Of a stretch of DNA of 51,139 bases, positions 24,448 through 32,993 are shown in pieces. The notes beneath the pieces are model-generated. The model ran no database searches. It was not told the origin of the DNA and was given only the letters and a program-made list of their open reading frames with translations. Positions within the stretch are counted from its first letter, which is position 1, and every line of letters starts with the position of its first letter. The stretch comes from Actinomycetes bacterium. GTDB lineage: Bacteria > Actinomycetota > Actinomycetes > Actinomycetales > Cellulomonadaceae. Position numbers and translations under genes: made by a program. The stretch covers positions 1 through 51,139 of the forward strand of contig JAJYCD010000014.1 of NCBI GenBank assembly GCA_021778635.1, given 5' to 3'.

Positions 24448-25589
24448 AACTGCTCGACGTCGCGGTCGCGTAGCACCATGCCGTGGCCCGTGCGGCCGGT
24501 GTCGGGCCGCAGGCGGCCACCGACGGGCTGAAGCACACCGTCGAACACCATCGGATCGAGCCGCGTGTGGTCGGCGAACCACTCCAGGTGACGCGCGTTC
24601 GGCACTGCGACCGCCGCGTGCACCGACAGCTGTGGTGCGCAGTGCGCGGAGATGTCCGTGTGGTGCGCCGCCGCGACCGCGGCCACCTGCAACCAGACGG
24701 TCAGGCCGCCGCACCGGGTGATGTCGGCCTGCACGCAGTCCACGGCTCCGGCGGCGAGCATCTGCTCGAAGTAGCCGAGCGTCCACCCGTACTCCCCCGC
24801 GGCCACGTCGGCGAGCGTGCGCGCGCGCAGCTGGGCAAGACCCACCAGATCGTCCGAGGAGACCGGCTCCTCGAACCACGTCACGCCCAGGTCGCGCATC
24901 GCGTGCTCCACCCGGAGCGCCGTGCCGCGGGTGTAGCCGCCGTTGGCGTCGGTGTACACGGCGACGTCGTCGCCCACGACCCGACGGGTGAGCGAGACCC
25001 GGTGCAGGTCGCGATCGACGGCCCCGCCCCAGGACTCGCCGATCTTGATCTTCACCGCGTCCACACCCTGCTCGGTCACCCATCCCTCGAGCTGGCGCCT
25101 GGTCGTCTCGTCGTCATACGTGGTGAATCCACCGCTGCCGTAGACCGGCACGCTGTCGCGGGCCCGTCCGAGCAGCCCGACGAGCGATACGCCGAGCAGT
25201 CGCGCCTTCAGGTCCCACAGGGCGATGTCGACCGCGGAGATGGCGCACGCGGCAACGCCTGGGCGCCCGGCGTTGCGCACCACGCGGGTCATGGCCTCGT
25301 TCGCCCCCGGCACGTCCATGACGTCGTGCCCGACGATCTCCGGCTCGAGAAGGCTCCTCACGACGCCTGCGGCCGAACGGTCCGCGTAGGTCCACCCGGT
25401 GCCGTGCACCCGACCCGAGTGGGCACGCACCACCACGACCGTCGTCGCGTCCCAGGCGAGAGTCCCGTCCGCCTCCGGCTGGCTCGTCGGTACCGACAAG
25501 ACGATCACCTCGAGCCGCTCGACGACCGCGTCATCGCGCCCCACCCTGCCCGGTCCGCCGTCGCCGGCGATCCGCTCCGTCTGGGTCAT
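24435..25589 (-). CDS. Mandelate racemase/muconate lactonizing enzyme family protein
   Basis: 384 residues. The start at 25589 is supported by GAGGGAGGACGAG before the ATG; the in-frame ATG at 25619 lacks this. The enolase-superfamily barrel shows the full set of catalytic residues of the mandelate racemase subgroup: KIKIG (Lys180/Lys182), DANGGY (Asp214), FEEPV (Glu240/241), AGEYG (Glu266) and AHCAPQ (His316), with Asp in VQADITRCGG completing the His-Asp dyad. Members abstract the alpha-proton of a carboxylate, most often dehydrating sugar acids. It converges on the GMC/ThDP operon, whose dehydrogenase could supply an aldonate; this pathway link is inference. Confidence 0.88.
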   Translation of the reverse strand: MTQTERIAGDGGPGRVGRDDAVVERLEVIVLSVPTSQPEADGTLAWDATTVVVVRAHSGRVHGTGWTYADRSAAGVVRSLLEPEIVGHDVMDVPGANEAMTRVVRNAGRPGVAACAISAVDIALWDLKARLLGVSLVGLLGRARDSVPVYGSGGFTTYDDETTRRQLEGWVTEQGVDAVKIKIGESWGGAVDRDLHRVSLTRRVVGDDVAVYTDANGGYTRGTALRVEHAMRDLGVTWFEEPVSSDDLVGLAQLRARTLADVAAGEYGWTLGYFEQMLAAGAVDCVQADITRCGGLTVWLQVAAVAAAHHTDISAHCAPQLSVHAAVAVPNARHLEWFADHTRLDPMVFDGVLQPVGGRLRPDTGRTGHGMVLRDRDVEQFRVA

Positions 25590-25702
25590 CTCGTCCTCCC
25601 TCGCCGCTGGATCCGGCATCGCGCCGCCTCGTCCACGCTAGGCCTGGTCGGCGGCGCGCGCAGGCGGCCGGGCGTCGTCCGCGGCCACGGGAGTGCCCTC
25701 CG
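25590..25702 (-). promoter_or_regulatory. Upstream region of the enolase-superfamily gene
   Basis: It contains the ribosome site of the gene ending at 24435 and presumably its promoter. No clear -35/-10 pair or palindrome is seen. Confidence 0.3.
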
Positions 25703-25972
25703 TGGTCGGCGATCGGTGGCGCGATCATCGGCGCCTTGGTCGTCCCGCTGACCCTGGGCGTCGGCGACGACATCATCGGCGCCTTGGTCGTCCCGCTGAC
25801 CCTGGGCGTCGGCGACGACATCATCGGCGCGGAGCCCGACGGGTCGATCGGGCTGGTGCTCGTCGTCGGGGTCCTGAGCGTCAAGACGATCAGCTGGTCG
25901 CAGTCGCTCGGCTCGGGCACGTCCGAGGGCGTGCTGGCCCCGATGGTCATGATCGGCGCAGCGTCGGGGTGA
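25703..25972 (+). pseudogene. ClC chloride channel remnant with internal 48-bp duplication
   Basis: In one frame this stretch reads like a central piece of a ClC channel/antiporter: WSAIGGAIIGALVVPLTLGV, then GDDIIG, and after a divergent loop VGVLSVKTISWSQSLGSGTS followed by EGVLAPMVMIGAASG. The last part matches the GSGxxGGxxAP selectivity-filter region of ClC proteins, with Glu replacing a conserved Gly. A frame stop (25970-25972) follows at once. Only about 90 residues remain of a normal 430-600, there is no start codon with a ribosome site, and a 16-residue block is duplicated. It is a decayed fragment, not a working gene. Confidence 0.75.
25724..25819 (+). repeat. Perfect 48-bp tandem duplication inside the ClC remnant
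   Basis: Copy 1 at 25724-25771 and copy 2 at 25772-25819 are identical, followed by the first 11 bases of a third copy. The unit encodes IIGALVVPLTLGVGDD and keeps the frame. Identity of the copies means the duplication is recent or kept by slippage. Confidence 0.95.
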
Positions 25973-26359
25973 CCACGGTGCTCGCCGCGCCCACCACCCG
26001 ACCGCACCCGGCCCGTCGGCGGACCACGTCCGCTGACGGCAGCGCGGGTGGTCCCGAGCGGACAGCCACCTCGTCCTCCCACGTGTCTCGCGCGGTTCAC
26101 GCGGCGACTCGGGAGTGCCCGTAGGCGATGCGTTCTGCGGTGAGGGGAACGGTCGCGCGAGCCGCCTCCGGTCGTCCGGGTCGCAGACGACCCCTTCCCG
26201 GCACGCTGCGATGAAGGGCGCCCCTACCACCCCTCCGGACCGCGATTCGACCCCGACCGCCGCTCGGTGTGGCCACGTCCACACCGGGCTGGGCCGAACG
26301 AACGCGGCCCTGACCGCGTCTCCGCAGGTCAGGGCCACTTTCGTCGCTGTCTCAACGAG
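25973..26359. other. Region between the ClC remnant and tRNA-Leu
   Basis: About 390 bases with no supportable gene. It holds the tRNA terminator hairpin (26306-26336). Whether the first part contains further, unrecognisable channel sequence cannot be judged by eye. Confidence 0.5.
26306..26336 (-). terminator. Terminator of the tRNA-Leu gene
   Basis: Arms GGCCCTGACC (26306-26315) and GGTCAGGGCC (26327-26336), loop of 11 bases, located 23 bases past the tRNA 3' end on the minus strand and followed by GCGTTCGTTC. Confidence 0.75.
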
Positions 26360-26444
26360 TGTCCGGAGGGGGACTTGAACCCCCACGCCCGTTAAAGGGC
26401 ACTAGCACCTCAAGCTAGCGCGTCTGCCATTTCGCCACCCGGAC
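26360..26444 (-). tRNA. tRNA-Leu (anticodon GAG)
   Basis: An 85-base class II tRNA. The acceptor stem GTCCGGG pairs with TCCGGAC-containing 3' bases, with discriminator A at 26360. The anticodon loop is TTGAGGT inside stem CTAGC/GCTAG, giving anticodon GAG, which reads CTC and CTT. A long variable arm (TGCCCTTTAACGGGCG) and a T-loop GTTCAAGTC are present. No CCA is encoded. Confidence 0.95.
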
Positions 26445-26603
26445 GAGTGGACCTTCACCGGCCTCTCGGCCCGTTCAGGTGCGGCGGTAAAGATAGCACG
26501 GAGCGGCCGGCCTGTGCTGCCGGCGGTCCTGGGGCAGACTGTCTCGCAGCGGCACCGCATCCTCGCGGACGGCGCCGCACCCTCACGACCGTGAAGGACG
26601 GCG

Positions 26604-27827
26604 ATGTCGGACCAGGACAGCACCGCGCAGACCGCGAGCGACCGCGGACCTGCGTCGAACCGGCATCTCGTCGGCGCGAGCCCGGCGGCCCGGAAGGTCG
26701 CCGGTGCGCGTCGCAACCCGTCCGTCGTCGGGTACGAGGAGTCGGCGCCCGCATGGCTGCGGGTGGCCGCCGGATGGTCCTGGCGGATGCTCACGGTCGT
26801 CGCAGCAGTGGTGCTGGTCTTCTACGCGACGTCGCGCGTGCAGCTGCTCTTCATCGCCGTGTTTCTCGCGTTCGTCTTCACCGCCGTGCTGCGACCGATC
26901 GTGGACTTCTTCAACAAGGTCATGCCTCGGGCGCTTGCCGTGCTTCTCGGGCTGCTGTCCGCCGTGGCGTTCGTCGCGGGACTGATCACGTACGTGGTCG
27001 CGTCGGTCACCGGACAGTGGGAGTCGCTGTCGAAGCAGTTCAGCACCGGCATCGACCAGGTCATCAACTATCTCGAGCACGGCCCGCTGCCGGTCACGGT
27101 CACCCAGCACGACATCAACCAGTGGGTCGCCTACGGGCAGCAGTGGCTGCAGACGCACAGCAGCGAGCTCGCGGGGCAGGCCGCCTCCAGCGCCGGGTCG
27201 GCGGTCCAGGTCCTCACCGTCCTCGCGCTCGCGACGTTCTGCACCGTGTTCTTCCTGGCCCGGGGCCGGGGCATGTGGACGTGGTTCCTGAACCAGCTGC
27301 CCGCTCGTTCGCGGGAGAGCTGGAAGGCGGCCGGTGGGGTCGGCTGGTACACGTTCTCGGGCTATGCACGAGGCACGGTGATCATCGCGGTGACCGACGC
27401 GGTCCTGGCAGCGATCATCCTGCTCGTCGTGGGGGTCCCGCTCGCAGCACCGTTGGCCGTCCTCGTGTTCATCGGCGCGTTCATCCCGCTCGTCGGCGCC
27501 CCGGCAGCCATGGTCATCGCCATGGTCGTCGCCCTGGCGGCGAACGGACTCGTCAAGGCGATCGTCGTCGGCATCGGCATCGCCCTGATCGGCCAGTTCG
27601 AAGGTCACGTCCTGCAGCCGCTCGTGATGGGCAAGCAGGTCTCGCTGCACCCGGTCGTCGTCGCACTGGCGGTCACCACGGGGACGCTGGTCGCCGGGAT
27701 CCTCGGGGCCGTCATCTCGGTGCCGCTGGTCGCGGTGGCGTGGGCGGTCTTCTCGCGGCTCCGGCACCAGGACCCCCCGATGGACGAGCTGGCCACGCCC
27801 GCGGACGACGACGACACCGACGAGTAG
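26604..27827 (+). CDS. AI-2E family transporter
   Basis: 407 residues with a polar N-terminus of about 50 residues and then about eight transmembrane helices in the AI-2E/PerM pattern: paired helices at the start, a soluble middle segment (about residues 135-190) and a helical block at the C-terminus with FIGAFIPLVGAPAAMVIAMV, GQFEGHVLQPLVMGK and HPVVVALAV. The acidic tail is DDDDTDE. Members are secondary permeases or Na+/H+-type antiporters; the name reflects a few quorum-signal exporters, so the substrate here is unknown. GAAGGACGGCG precedes the ATG. It converges on dnaE2. Confidence 0.88.
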   Translation: MSDQDSTAQTASDRGPASNRHLVGASPAARKVAGARRNPSVVGYEESAPAWLRVAAGWSWRMLTVVAAVVLVFYATSRVQLLFIAVFLAFVFTAVLRPIVDFFNKVMPRALAVLLGLLSAVAFVAGLITYVVASVTGQWESLSKQFSTGIDQVINYLEHGPLPVTVTQHDINQWVAYGQQWLQTHSSELAGQAASSAGSAVQVLTVLALATFCTVFFLARGRGMWTWFLNQLPARSRESWKAAGGVGWYTFSGYARGTVIIAVTDAVLAAIILLVVGVPLAAPLAVLVFIGAFIPLVGAPAAMVIAMVVALAANGLVKAIVVGIGIALIGQFEGHVLQPLVMGKQVSLHPVVVALAVTTGTLVAGILGAVISVPLVAVAWAVFSRLRHQDPPMDELATPADDDDTDE

Positions 27828-27862
27828 CTGCCGCGCGCCGGAACGCCCGGCTGCGTGCGCTG

Positions 27863-30800
27863 TCAACGGAAGTCCCGGGACGAGGTCGGCACCTGGAGCG
27901 ACATCGGCGAGAGGTGCTCCGCGATGAGATTCGTCGCGTCGTCGGCGCGTTCCAGCCAGCCCCGGACGACGAGGGCGGCCGAGGACCGCGCCACCCGCCG
28001 GAACCGCTGCCACAGTCCCGGGCTGCAGACGACGTTGAGCAGCCCGGTCTCGTCCTCCAACGACAGGAACGTCACCCCTCCGGCCGTGCCCGGACGCTGC
28101 CGGTGCGTGACCACGCCGGCCACTGCGACCCGACGTCCCACCTCGTGGCGGAACGCCTGCTCGACCCGCAGCACACCGGCGGCGTCCAAGCCCTCCCGCA
28201 GGTACTGGGTCGGGTAGGAGTCCACCGACACCCCGGTCGCCCACACGTCGGCCACCGCGAGCTCGACGTCGCTCATGCCGGGCAGGGTCGGTGCCGCCAC
28301 CCCGACGGAGACCCCCGGCAGGGTGTCCGGTCCCTCGTGGGCGAGGGCTCCGGCCGCCCAGAGGGCCTCACGACGCGTCACCCCGAGCCCGTCGAGCGCA
28401 CCTCCGGTGGCGAGCGCCTCGAGCTGGGCCGTGGACAGCTGGACGCGTCGCACCAGGTCACGCAGATCGATGAACCGTCCCCCGCGGGTGCGCGCGTCCA
28501 CGACGGTCGCGGCGACGTCCTCCCCCAACCCGCGCACCGCGGCCAACCCCATGCGCACGGCCAGCGCCCGCTCGACCTCGCTGGTCGCGTCGTTCTCGGC
28601 TGCCGCCCTGGGTGCCGGTCTCCCGAACGGTCCGGTCCCCGACGCGCTCGCCCCGACCGGACCCGTCCCGGACGGCAGCGGGACGAGCGGCACGTCCGAG
28701 CCCGTGCCCGGCCGGACCCGCTCGACCACCGCCTGGACGTCCGACCGCTGCACATCCGGCCGCAGCACGGTGACCCCGTGCCGACGGGCGTCGGCGGCCA
28801 GGGACTGCGGCGAGTAGAACCCCATCGGTTGTGCCGCGAGCAGGCCGGCGTAGAAGGCCGCCGGGTGGTGCACCTTGAGCCAGGCGCTCGCGTACACGAG
28901 GAAGGCGAAGGAGTAGGCGTGCGACTCGGGGAACCCGAAGTCGGCGAAGGCCCTGAGCTTGTCGAAGATCTGCTCCGCGACGCCGGTCGCGATGCCGTTG
29001 CGCGCCATCCCGGCGAGCAGTCGCGCATGGAGCGCCTCCATCCGTTCGGTGGACCGCTTGGACCCCATGGCTCGGCGGAGCTGGTCGGCCTCGGACGGGG
29101 TGAAGTCCGCCACGTCGATCGCCATCTGCATGAGCTGTTCCTGGAACAGCGGGACGCCGAGCGTCTTGGCCAGGGACTTCTCCAGTCGCGGGTGCAGGTA
29201 GGTGACCTTCTGCCGGCCACGCGCGCGCTCGATGTAGGGGTGCACCGAGCCGCCCTGGATGGGTCCGGGCCGGATGAGCGCGACCTCCACCACGATGTCG
29301 TAGAAGCAGCGCGGCTGGAGCCGGGGCAGCGTCGACATCTGCGCGCGGGACTCCACCTGGAAGACCCCGACGGTGTCCGCGGCGCACAGGAGGTCGTACA
29401 CGAGGGGGTCCTCGTGCGGGAGCCGGTGCAGCCCGAGGTCCACGCCCTCGTGCTCACGCACCAGGTCGAAGGCGATCCGCAGCGCCGTGAGCATCCCCAG
29501 CCCCAGCAGGTCGAACTTCACCAGCCCGGCGTCGGCGCAGTCGTCCTTGTCCCACTGGAGCACCGTGCGGCCGGGCATCCGCGCCCACTCCACCGGGCAC
29601 ACCTCGATCACCGGCCGGTCGCACAGCACCATGCCGCCGGAGTGGATGCCCAGGTGCCGGGGCAGGCGCAGCATCCGCTCCGCGAGGTCGATCACGGGCG
29701 CGGGGATCTCGTCGAGCTCGCTGGCCGGCGGGGGCTGCACCGCGGGGACGACGTCGTGACGGTCGGCGGTCGGGGCCGACGGGGTCGCGGACGTCGTCCC
29801 TCGCAGGCTCCCCCACCGCTCGATCGACCGGCTCCAGGCGTCCTGCTGCCCGACGTCGTACCCCAGGGCCCGCGCGGCGTCCCGCACCGCGGAGCGCGGC
29901 CGGTAGGAGATCACGTTGGCGACCTGCGCCGCGTGCTCACGGTCGAAGCGTTCGTAGACGTACTGGATGACCTCCTCGCGACGCCCCGACTCGATGTCGA
30001 CGTCGATGTCCGGTGGGCCGTCCCGCTCCGGGGCGAGGAACCGCTCGAAGAGCAGCCCGTGGGCGACGGCGTCCACCGCGGTGACCCCCAGCGCGTAGCA
30101 GACCGCCGAGTTGGCCGCCGACCCGCGTCCCTGGCAGAGGATGCCGCGCCGACGGCAGAAGTCCACGAGGTCGTGGACGATCAGGAAGTACCCCGGGAAC
30201 CCGAGGGTCTCGATCACGTCGAGCTCGTGGGCGACCTGCGCGTACGCGCCGGGGATGCGCTCGGCCGCCGGCTCCCCGTAGCGGTCGAGGGCACCCCGAC
30301 GCACCAGCTCGCGCAACCAGGTGGCCTCGGTGTGCCCGGGCGGGACGGGGTAGGGCGGCAGGCTCGGGGCGACGAGGGACAGGTCGAACGCGCACTCGTC
30401 GCCGAGTTCCGCCGCGGTCCGCACCGCCTGGGGGTGCCGACGGTGCCGGGTCGCCATCTCGGACGCCGAGCGCAGGTGGGACGTGGGGGCCCCCGGCAAC
30501 CACCCGTCCAGGTCGTCGAGCGAGGCCCGTGCGCGCACGGCTGCGAGCGCAGCCGCGAGATCGGCGTCGCGTGGGCGGGCGTAGTGCACGTTGCCGGTCG
30601 CGACCAGCGGCAGCCCGGCACCGGCCGCGAGCGCGGCCAGCGTGTCGCAGCGGTCGGAGTCCAGCGGATCCCCGCCGTCGGTGATCTCGACGGCGACGTT
30701 CTCCCGGCCGAACAGCGCGGCCAGCCGGTCCAGCTCGGCCCGGGCCGCCACGGTGGCATCGGTACCGCCACGGTCCAGGGCCTGACGCACCGCACCCTTG

Positions 30801-31237
30801 CGACAGCCGGTCAGGATCAGCCACTGCCCGGCCGCCTGCTCGGCGAGACGCTCGAGCCGGTAGTCGGCAGCCCCCTTGGTCCCGGTCGCCAGGTGAGCCT
30901 GGGCGATCGCCCGGGACAGCGCGCGGTAGCCGTCGGGCCCGCGGGCCAGCACCAGCAGATGGGTGGAGCGGGGGTCCGGGACACCCGTCGGCGGGTCCAG
31001 CAGGCCGGACGGGGCGGGCAGGTGCAGCTCCGCCCCGAACACCGTGGGCAGGCCGACGGCGCGCGCCGCCTGGGCGAAGCGGACCACCCCGTACAGCCCG
31101 TCGTGATCGGTGAGCGCGAGCGCCGACAGGCCCAGCCGTGCCGCCTCGGCAACGAGCTCCTCCGGCTGGCTGGCACCGTCGAGGAAGCTGAAGGCGGAGT
31201 GCGCATGCAGCTCGGCGTACCGCAGCGGGTCAGTCAT
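27863..31237 (-). CDS. dnaE2: Error-prone DNA polymerase III alpha subunit, DnaE2
   Basis: 1124 residues. An N-terminal PHP domain (YAELHAHSAFSFLDGAS, ALALTDHDGLYGV) is followed by the C-family polymerase core, with CQGRGSAANSAVCYALGV and the catalytic aspartates in GPPDIDVDIESGRREEVI, then KFDLLGLGMLTAL, and a C-terminal OB region ending SSRDFR. This is the SOS mutagenesis polymerase that works with ImuA' and ImuB. The start is the ATG at 31237, overlapping the imuB stop by 8 bases (ATGACTGA); a longer upstream frame is low-complexity and rejected. It is last gene of the LexA-controlled operon. Confidence 0.95.
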   Translation of the reverse strand: MTDPLRYAELHAHSAFSFLDGASQPEELVAEAARLGLSALALTDHDGLYGVVRFAQAARAVGLPTVFGAELHLPAPSGLLDPPTGVPDPRSTHLLVLARGPDGYRALSRAIAQAHLATGTKGAADYRLERLAEQAAGQWLILTGCRKGAVRQALDRGGTDATVAARAELDRLAALFGRENVAVEITDGGDPLDSDRCDTLAALAAGAGLPLVATGNVHYARPRDADLAAALAAVRARASLDDLDGWLPGAPTSHLRSASEMATRHRRHPQAVRTAAELGDECAFDLSLVAPSLPPYPVPPGHTEATWLRELVRRGALDRYGEPAAERIPGAYAQVAHELDVIETLGFPGYFLIVHDLVDFCRRRGILCQGRGSAANSAVCYALGVTAVDAVAHGLLFERFLAPERDGPPDIDVDIESGRREEVIQYVYERFDREHAAQVANVISYRPRSAVRDAARALGYDVGQQDAWSRSIERWGSLRGTTSATPSAPTADRHDVVPAVQPPPASELDEIPAPVIDLAERMLRLPRHLGIHSGGMVLCDRPVIEVCPVEWARMPGRTVLQWDKDDCADAGLVKFDLLGLGMLTALRIAFDLVREHEGVDLGLHRLPHEDPLVYDLLCAADTVGVFQVESRAQMSTLPRLQPRCFYDIVVEVALIRPGPIQGGSVHPYIERARGRQKVTYLHPRLEKSLAKTLGVPLFQEQLMQMAIDVADFTPSEADQLRRAMGSKRSTERMEALHARLLAGMARNGIATGVAEQIFDKLRAFADFGFPESHAYSFAFLVYASAWLKVHHPAAFYAGLLAAQPMGFYSPQSLAADARRHGVTVLRPDVQRSDVQAVVERVRPGTGSDVPLVPLPSGTGPVGASASGTGPFGRPAPRAAAENDATSEVERALAVRMGLAAVRGLGEDVAATVVDARTRGGRFIDLRDLVRRVQLSTAQLEALATGGALDGLGVTRREALWAAGALAHEGPDTLPGVSVGVAAPTLPGMSDVELAVADVWATGVSVDSYPTQYLREGLDAAGVLRVEQAFRHEVGRRVAVAGVVTHRQRPGTAGGVTFLSLEDETGLLNVVCSPGLWQRFRRVARSSAALVVRGWLERADDATNLIAEHLSPMSLQVPTSSRDFR

Positions 31238-32993
31238 AGCGCGCCTCGCAGTCCCAGGCGCCGTCGCGCTGCGCGAGGAGGAGCGCGGTGCCGTCCTCGA
31301 GACCGACCTGCAGGTAGACCCGGCGCTGCGGGGTAGGGCTCCACCACCGTTCGGAGGACGGCCAAGGGCCCGCCCAGCCGACGATCGCGACGCCGGGACC
31401 GACCTCCGGTCCCCTCGCGCGTGCCACGTCCCGGTCGGTTCCCGCACCGCGCCCGTCCCCACCACGCCCGTCCCCACCACGCCCGTCCCCACCGCGCCCG
31501 GGATGCGGCGGCAGCAGCACCCGGGCCGGGGCGCCGCTCATCGCGAGCCGGACGTCGATGCGGACCGGAGCGCCGTCGGCGTCGACGACCTGGACGGGCT
31601 CGGGCTCGCGGTACACCGTGGAGGGTGCCGGCTGAGGCAACCTCCCGGGCCACGGTCGGTCGACCGGCCGTGCGACCTGCGTCGCCTCGGCCCAGGGTGC
31701 GAGGTGCACCCGGTCTCCCGGGCCACGCCCACCCTGCACCGTGGCGGTGAGCACACCGTCCCCACCGAGGAACCCCTGCACTCGCAGCAGGGCGCGCCGC
31801 GCGCGGAGGTCACCACCGCTCGGGCCACCCCACAGCCGTCCCTGCTCGGCGCCGGCGGGGCCGACGTCCTCGGCGGCGACCGCGAGGTGCACGAGTGCCG
31901 CCGGGGCGGGATGGGTGCCGTCACCGTGCGGGCGGACCGCACCTGCCGTGAGCCACCCGTCGAGCTGCCACCGGATCCGGTCCGTGATGCGGTTCGCGGT
32001 CAGGCCACCCAGTCCACCCAGGTCCGTCCGCCAGGTGCGCACCAGCTCCTCCCCGGCATCCGTCCGTGCGGTGATCCGGAGGCGGCCACAGCTCGCCGAG
32101 CGCTCGACGAGCTGGTCATGGAGCTGCTCCGCGAGCCGGCGGCCGGCGAAGGTCGCCTCGTCCACCCGGGTCGCGGGTGGGTCCAGCTCGCACCCCACCT
32201 CCACGTCGGACTCGGGGCGACGGCGCGCAGGCGGACGCAGGTCCCCACCGCTCGCGAGCAGGTGCGCCCACGCCCCCCGCTGCCCGAACCGTGCGGCCAC
32301 GTCCGCCGCAGGCAGCGCGGCGAGGTCCCCCAACGTGCGCACGCCGAGCCGGTGCAGGAGGTCGACGAGGTCCGCGACCTGGGCGGACTCGGAGTCCTGG
32401 GTCGTGGCGTGACCGAGGTCGGCGACGTCGCGGTCGGCGAGGAACGCGGGCGACTGCCCGGCCGCGACGACCAGGCCGGCCCGGGCCGCCAGGATCGCCG
32501 CGAGCAGGCCGTCCGCCACCCCGACCTGGCACTCGTGACCCGTGTGCTCGACCACCTCGCCGACGAGCCGTTCGGCCAGGGCCTGCTCTCCTCCGTGGTA
32601 GCGGCTCGCTCCGCCGGCGGGGAGCAGCAGCAGCCCCGGTCGGCTGACCTCGATCCCGGCGACCACCGTCTCGGCGGCGGTCGCGACCGCCTCGAAGCTC
32701 CGGACGTCCCGCCCCTCGTCCACCGGGAGCAGCACGAGGTCGGGGCAGCATCCTTGGGCCTGACGACGCCGCATCCCTCGTCGCACCCCCTGGGATCGGG
32801 CGACGGCGGATACCGCCGTCAGCCGTCGACCGTCGTGCACCGCGGCCGGTTGGTGACCCTCGACCTGTCCCGCCTCCATCGCAGCCAGCACGGGCCAGTC
32901 CGGGACCCACAGCACGGCCGTGCGGGTCGACGTGGGTCGAGCCGCAACCGCACGGGCGTCCCCGGGCGCGACGTCGACGCTGCGGGCGCTCAT
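31230..32993 (-). CDS. imuB: ImuB, catalytically inactive Y-family polymerase of the SOS mutasome
   Basis: 587 residues. The N-terminal palm-like part starts AVLWVPDWPVLAAM, the form typical of ImuB, which lacks the metal-binding acids of active Y-family polymerases. A little-finger region follows. A beta-clamp-binding motif is visible as EQGRLWGG (Gln near residue 384). Further on come the PWPGRLPQPAPSTV stretch and a glycine-rich repeat (GRGGD x3) that is probably a flexible linker. ImuB brings DnaE2 to the sliding clamp for mutagenic translesion synthesis. The ATG at 32993 overlaps the imuA' stop (ATGA), and the 3' end overlaps dnaE2. Confidence 0.92.
   Translation of the reverse strand: MSARSVDVAPGDARAVAARPTSTRTAVLWVPDWPVLAAMEAGQVEGHQPAAVHDGRRLTAVSAVARSQGVRRGMRRRQAQGCCPDLVLLPVDEGRDVRSFEAVATAAETVVAGIEVSRPGLLLLPAGGASRYHGGEQALAERLVGEVVEHTGHECQVGVADGLLAAILAARAGLVVAAGQSPAFLADRDVADLGHATTQDSESAQVADLVDLLHRLGVRTLGDLAALPAADVAARFGQRGAWAHLLASGGDLRPPARRRPESDVEVGCELDPPATRVDEATFAGRRLAEQLHDQLVERSASCGRLRITARTDAGEELVRTWRTDLGGLGGLTANRITDRIRWQLDGWLTAGAVRPHGDGTHPAPAALVHLAVAAEDVGPAGAEQGRLWGGPSGGDLRARRALLRVQGFLGGDGVLTATVQGGRGPGDRVHLAPWAEATQVARPVDRPWPGRLPQPAPSTVYREPEPVQVVDADGAPVRIDVRLAMSGAPARVLLPPHPGRGGDGRGGDGRGGDGRGAGTDRDVARARGPEVGPGVAIVGWAGPWPSSERWWSPTPQRRVYLQVGLEDGTALLLAQRDGAWDCEARYD
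31451..31495 (-). repeat. 15-bp tandem repeat in imuB, 3 copies
   Basis: Copies at 31451-31465, 31466-31480 and 31481-31495 (one base differs in the last). On the coding strand each adds five residues (Gly-Gly-Asp-Gly-Arg), so copy-number change would keep the frame and alter linker length only. Confidence 0.9.

Noticed and set aside
26115..26378. Plus-strand frame of 87 codons
   Set aside because: It runs across the terminator hairpin and into the tRNA-Leu gene and has no protein-like features.
26447..31336. A 1629-codon open frame on the plus strand
   Set aside because: It is antisense to dnaE2 and runs through the tRNA-Leu and AI-2E genes. Its Arg/Gly/His/Gln-rich, low-complexity translation is the usual shadow of high-GC codon usage.
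31238..31492. N-terminal extension of DnaE2 to an ATG at 31492
   Set aside because: The Gly/Thr/Val repeat translation comes from the imuB tandem repeat; the PHP domain starts right after the ATG at 31237.
31451..31495. Tandem repeat as a CRISPR array
   Set aside because: A 15-bp unit without spacers, inside a coding sequence; no CRISPR array was seen anywhere in the window.
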